Source: Saccharicrinis sp. (GTDB lineage Bacteria > Bacteroidota > Bacteroidia > Bacteroidales > Marinilabiliaceae). Taken from it: DNA of 34,727 nt. Below the pieces are notes generated by a model. The model was not told where the DNA came from. It saw only the letters and a program-made list of their open reading frames with translations, and ran no database searches. The stretch covers positions 1-34,727 of the forward strand of contig JAGXIO010000167.1 of assembly GCA_024635555.1 (NCBI GenBank), given 5' to 3'. Of this stretch, positions 33,181 through 34,727 are shown piece after piece. Numbering within the stretch: the first letter of the stretch is position 1; the number at the start of each line of letters is the position of its first letter. A program made the position numbers and the translations under genes.

Positions 33181-33250
33181 AGAATGAAAAAAGTGCCGTT
33201 TGAAAACACCTTGTGTGTGTTGGCGGTACTTCAGGAAAACTTAAGATACG

Positions 33251-33297
33251 GATTGGGTGGATTCTTGCTGATTATATCAGTATAAATTCACCCAATC
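33251..33297 (+). terminator. Hairpin after the VOC gene
   Basis: GATTGGGTGGATT (33251-33263) pairs with AATTCACCCAATC (33285-33297) over 13 bp with one G-T pair. CTGAT and ATCAG form a second small stem in the loop. TGTTTTTATTT follows, which fits an intrinsic terminator. Confidence 0.75.
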
Positions 33298-33403
33298 TGT
33301 GTTTTTATTTCTACTCCTTTAAAGATTATATAAAGTTATTGTTCCTGCCTTTAACTGATATTTTCGTAAAAAATATGAATAGTAAGTTTCTAAGAAAAAC
33401 AAT

Positions 33404-33919
33404 ATGGCAATACACATCGCATTATTACGAGGCATAAATGTAGGCGGCAATACCCTTTTGCCCATGGCAGAACTTAGAGAAATTTGTTCTGGTTTAGGAT
33501 TCCTAAATGTGCGCACATATATTCAAAGTGGAAATATTATTTTTGAAAGCAATTTAAGGGAGGAGAAAGCTTTAAAAATATTAGAAAACGCACTTCAAGC
33601 TATGAAAGAAAAACATATTGCTGTTATTATCCGGTCTCCGGATGAACTTGAATCTGTTATTGCCAACAATCCCTTTCCCAATGCCAAACCAAATCAAGTA
33701 GGTGTTCTGTTTCTATCCTCTTTGGTACAAAATGATTTTTTAAAAGAGATTACGATTAAAGGAGAGGAAGAAGTAGCCATTTTGGGACGAGAGGTGTACA
33801 TCTATTATCCCAACGGAATGGGGCGATCGAAACTAAAATTACCCAAAATGGCAGAACTAGGTACTGTTCGAAATATAAATACTGTTTCCCGGCTTGTTGA
33901 GCTGAGCCAGAAAAGCTAA
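33404..33919 (+). CDS. DUF1697 domain-containing protein
   Basis: A 171-residue cytosolic protein with the DUF1697 hallmarks: the start IHIALLRGINVGG, MAELREICSGLGFLNVRTYI, QSGNIIFES and the second half GREVYIYYPNGMGRSKLKLP, ending in NINTVSRLVEL. Its function is unknown; the fold is thought to be ferredoxin-like. It begins directly with the family's Met. The 223-bp gap before it holds only the terminator of the VOC gene. The GH30 gene follows after 83 bp. Confidence 0.9.
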   Translation: MAIHIALLRGINVGGNTLLPMAELREICSGLGFLNVRTYIQSGNIIFESNLREEKALKILENALQAMKEKHIAVIIRSPDELESVIANNPFPNAKPNQVGVLFLSSLVQNDFLKEITIKGEEEVAILGREVYIYYPNGMGRSKLKLPKMAELGTVRNINTVSRLVELSQKS

Positions 33920-34002
33920 AAACAAAACCATTTTAAGCCAATTATTTTTAGTGCTTTTTTATTTTTAAATTCGCCGTAAATCAAAGCTTAATACTTCAAA
34001 TT

Positions 34003-34727
34003 ATGAAATACCTACTTTCACCAATCCTTACTGTATTTTTGTTTGCATGTGCTAATAACCCACAGCAGCAACAAAAACCTGTTGCCAATGAATTTTCCCC
34101 CTCCGGAAAAACCGTTACCGTTTACTCAACCGATAAGGAAAGTGGCGACCGTATGGCGTTAAAACAGAATGCCAGTTTTAGCGAAGCCTCACAACCTAAG
34201 GAAACGGAACTGTCTGTGTTTGTAAATCCAAACAAGCAGTTTCAATCCTTTATAGGCATTGGAGGCGCCATCACCGATGCCTCGGCCGAAGTTTTTGCCA
34301 AGCTATCCGAGGATAAACAGCAAGAATTTATGAACGCTTATTATGGCAAAGATGGTATCGATTACACCTTGCTGCGCACCACAATCCATAGCTGCGATTT
34401 TAGCTCGGGCAGTTATACGTACATAGAGGAGGGCGACAAGGATTTAAAAACCTTTTCCATCGAACACGACAGGCAATATCGTATCCCTATGATAAAACGA
34501 GCCATGGAAGCGGCTACCGAGCCTTTGTTATTTTACGTGAGCCCCTGGAGCCCTCCGGCATTTATGAAAGGTCGGGAGAATATGCTAAAAGGAGGTTCAT
34601 TGCTGCCCGAGTATTATCAATCTTGGGCTTCATATTATGCCAAGTTTATCAAAGCCTACGAGGCCGAGGGTATGCCCATATGGGGACTGACCATACAAAA
34701 CGAACCCATGGCCGTACAAAAATGGGA
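34003..34727 (+). CDS. Glycoside hydrolase family 30 lipoprotein, 3' end outside the window
   Basis: The frame stays open from the ATG at 34003 to the window's end (241 codons plus 2 nt), so only the first half of the gene is visible. The signal peptide MKYLLSPILTVFLFAC ends in a lipobox (LFAC), which suggests a surface or periplasmic lipoprotein. GIGGAITDASAEVFAKLS, LLRTTIHSCDFSSGSY, LLFYVSPWSPPAFMK and the acid/base motif TIQNEP with Glu234 are hallmarks of GH30 (glucosylceramidase-like; beta-glucosidase or beta-1,6-glucanase activities are known). The subfamily and the nucleophile Glu cannot be seen. Confidence 0.93.
   Translation, partial: MKYLLSPILTVFLFACANNPQQQQKPVANEFSPSGKTVTVYSTDKESGDRMALKQNASFSEASQPKETELSVFVNPNKQFQSFIGIGGAITDASAEVFAKLSEDKQQEFMNAYYGKDGIDYTLLRTTIHSCDFSSGSYTYIEEGDKDLKTFSIEHDRQYRIPMIKRAMEAATEPLLFYVSPWSPPAFMKGRENMLKGGSLLPEYYQSWASYYAKFIKAYEAEGMPIWGLTIQNEPMAVQKW

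Noticed and set aside
33213-33437. 74-residue plus-strand frame between the VOC and DUF1697 genes
   Set aside because: It crosses the terminator hairpin at 33251-33297 and overlaps the DUF1697 start; no domain is visible.

Overview
The window reads as a chromosomal segment of a member of the phylum Bacteroidota, most likely order Bacteroidales/Marinilabiliales. The reasons are the gene order birA / rsfS-ftsH-cdsA near pyrE, several promoters with the phylum's TAnnTTTG -7 box, weak Shine-Dalgarno signals, many outer-membrane barrel proteins ending in Phe, and families typical of the phylum (DUF4252, PspC/PadR operons, MBOAT-SGNH clusters, a GH30 lipoprotein). Placement below phylum level is inference. 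I found no tRNA, rRNA, CRISPR array, transposase or phage gene.

Layout. 1-6.1 kb: housekeeping genes (pyrE, an SRPBCC protein, birA on the minus strand, rsfS, ftsH, cdsA), interrupted by a YefM/YoeB toxin-antitoxin pair whose promoter carries three GTAC cores spaced exactly 12 bp apart. 6.3-8.5 kb: a DbpA-type DEAD-box helicase, a 7-bp minisatellite, a perfect 32-bp palindrome and a small secreted protein. 8.9-10.3 kb: a retropepsin-like protease gene next to rimK. 10.3-13.1 kb: a minus-strand operon of an ECF sigma factor, a membrane coiled-coil protein (possible anti-sigma) and a secreted probable barrel protein, bracketed by near-identical REP-like repeats.

13.1-15.8 kb: a PPDK/PEP-synthase regulatory kinase-phosphorylase, then a FolE-like GTP cyclohydrolase and a QueD/PTPS-like protein, which together suggest a pterin or 7-deazapurine branch. 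15.8-19.7 kb: a minus-strand envelope-stress-like operon, padR - pspC - pspC(+C-terminal domain) - DUF4252 - small membrane protein, with an inverted-repeat operator over its promoter. 20.0-21.4 kb: an SDR/DUF2867 protein. 21.7-23.5 kb: a lipoprotein and a barrel protein as a pair. 23.7-25.8 kb: an exported S9 oligopeptidase B.

26.0-31.6 kb: two MBOAT O-acyltransferases interleaved with two SGNH-type proteins, one canonical and one with GDS changed to ADS, probably modifying a surface glycan. 31.7-33.9 kb: small genes (DoxX, DUF4256, VOC/PhnB, DUF1697). The window ends inside a GH30 glycosidase lipoprotein gene. The best candidates for something undescribed are the repeat-bracketed sigma operon, the FolE/QueD-like pair, the MBOAT/SGNH quartet, and the PadR-PspC operon with its operator.
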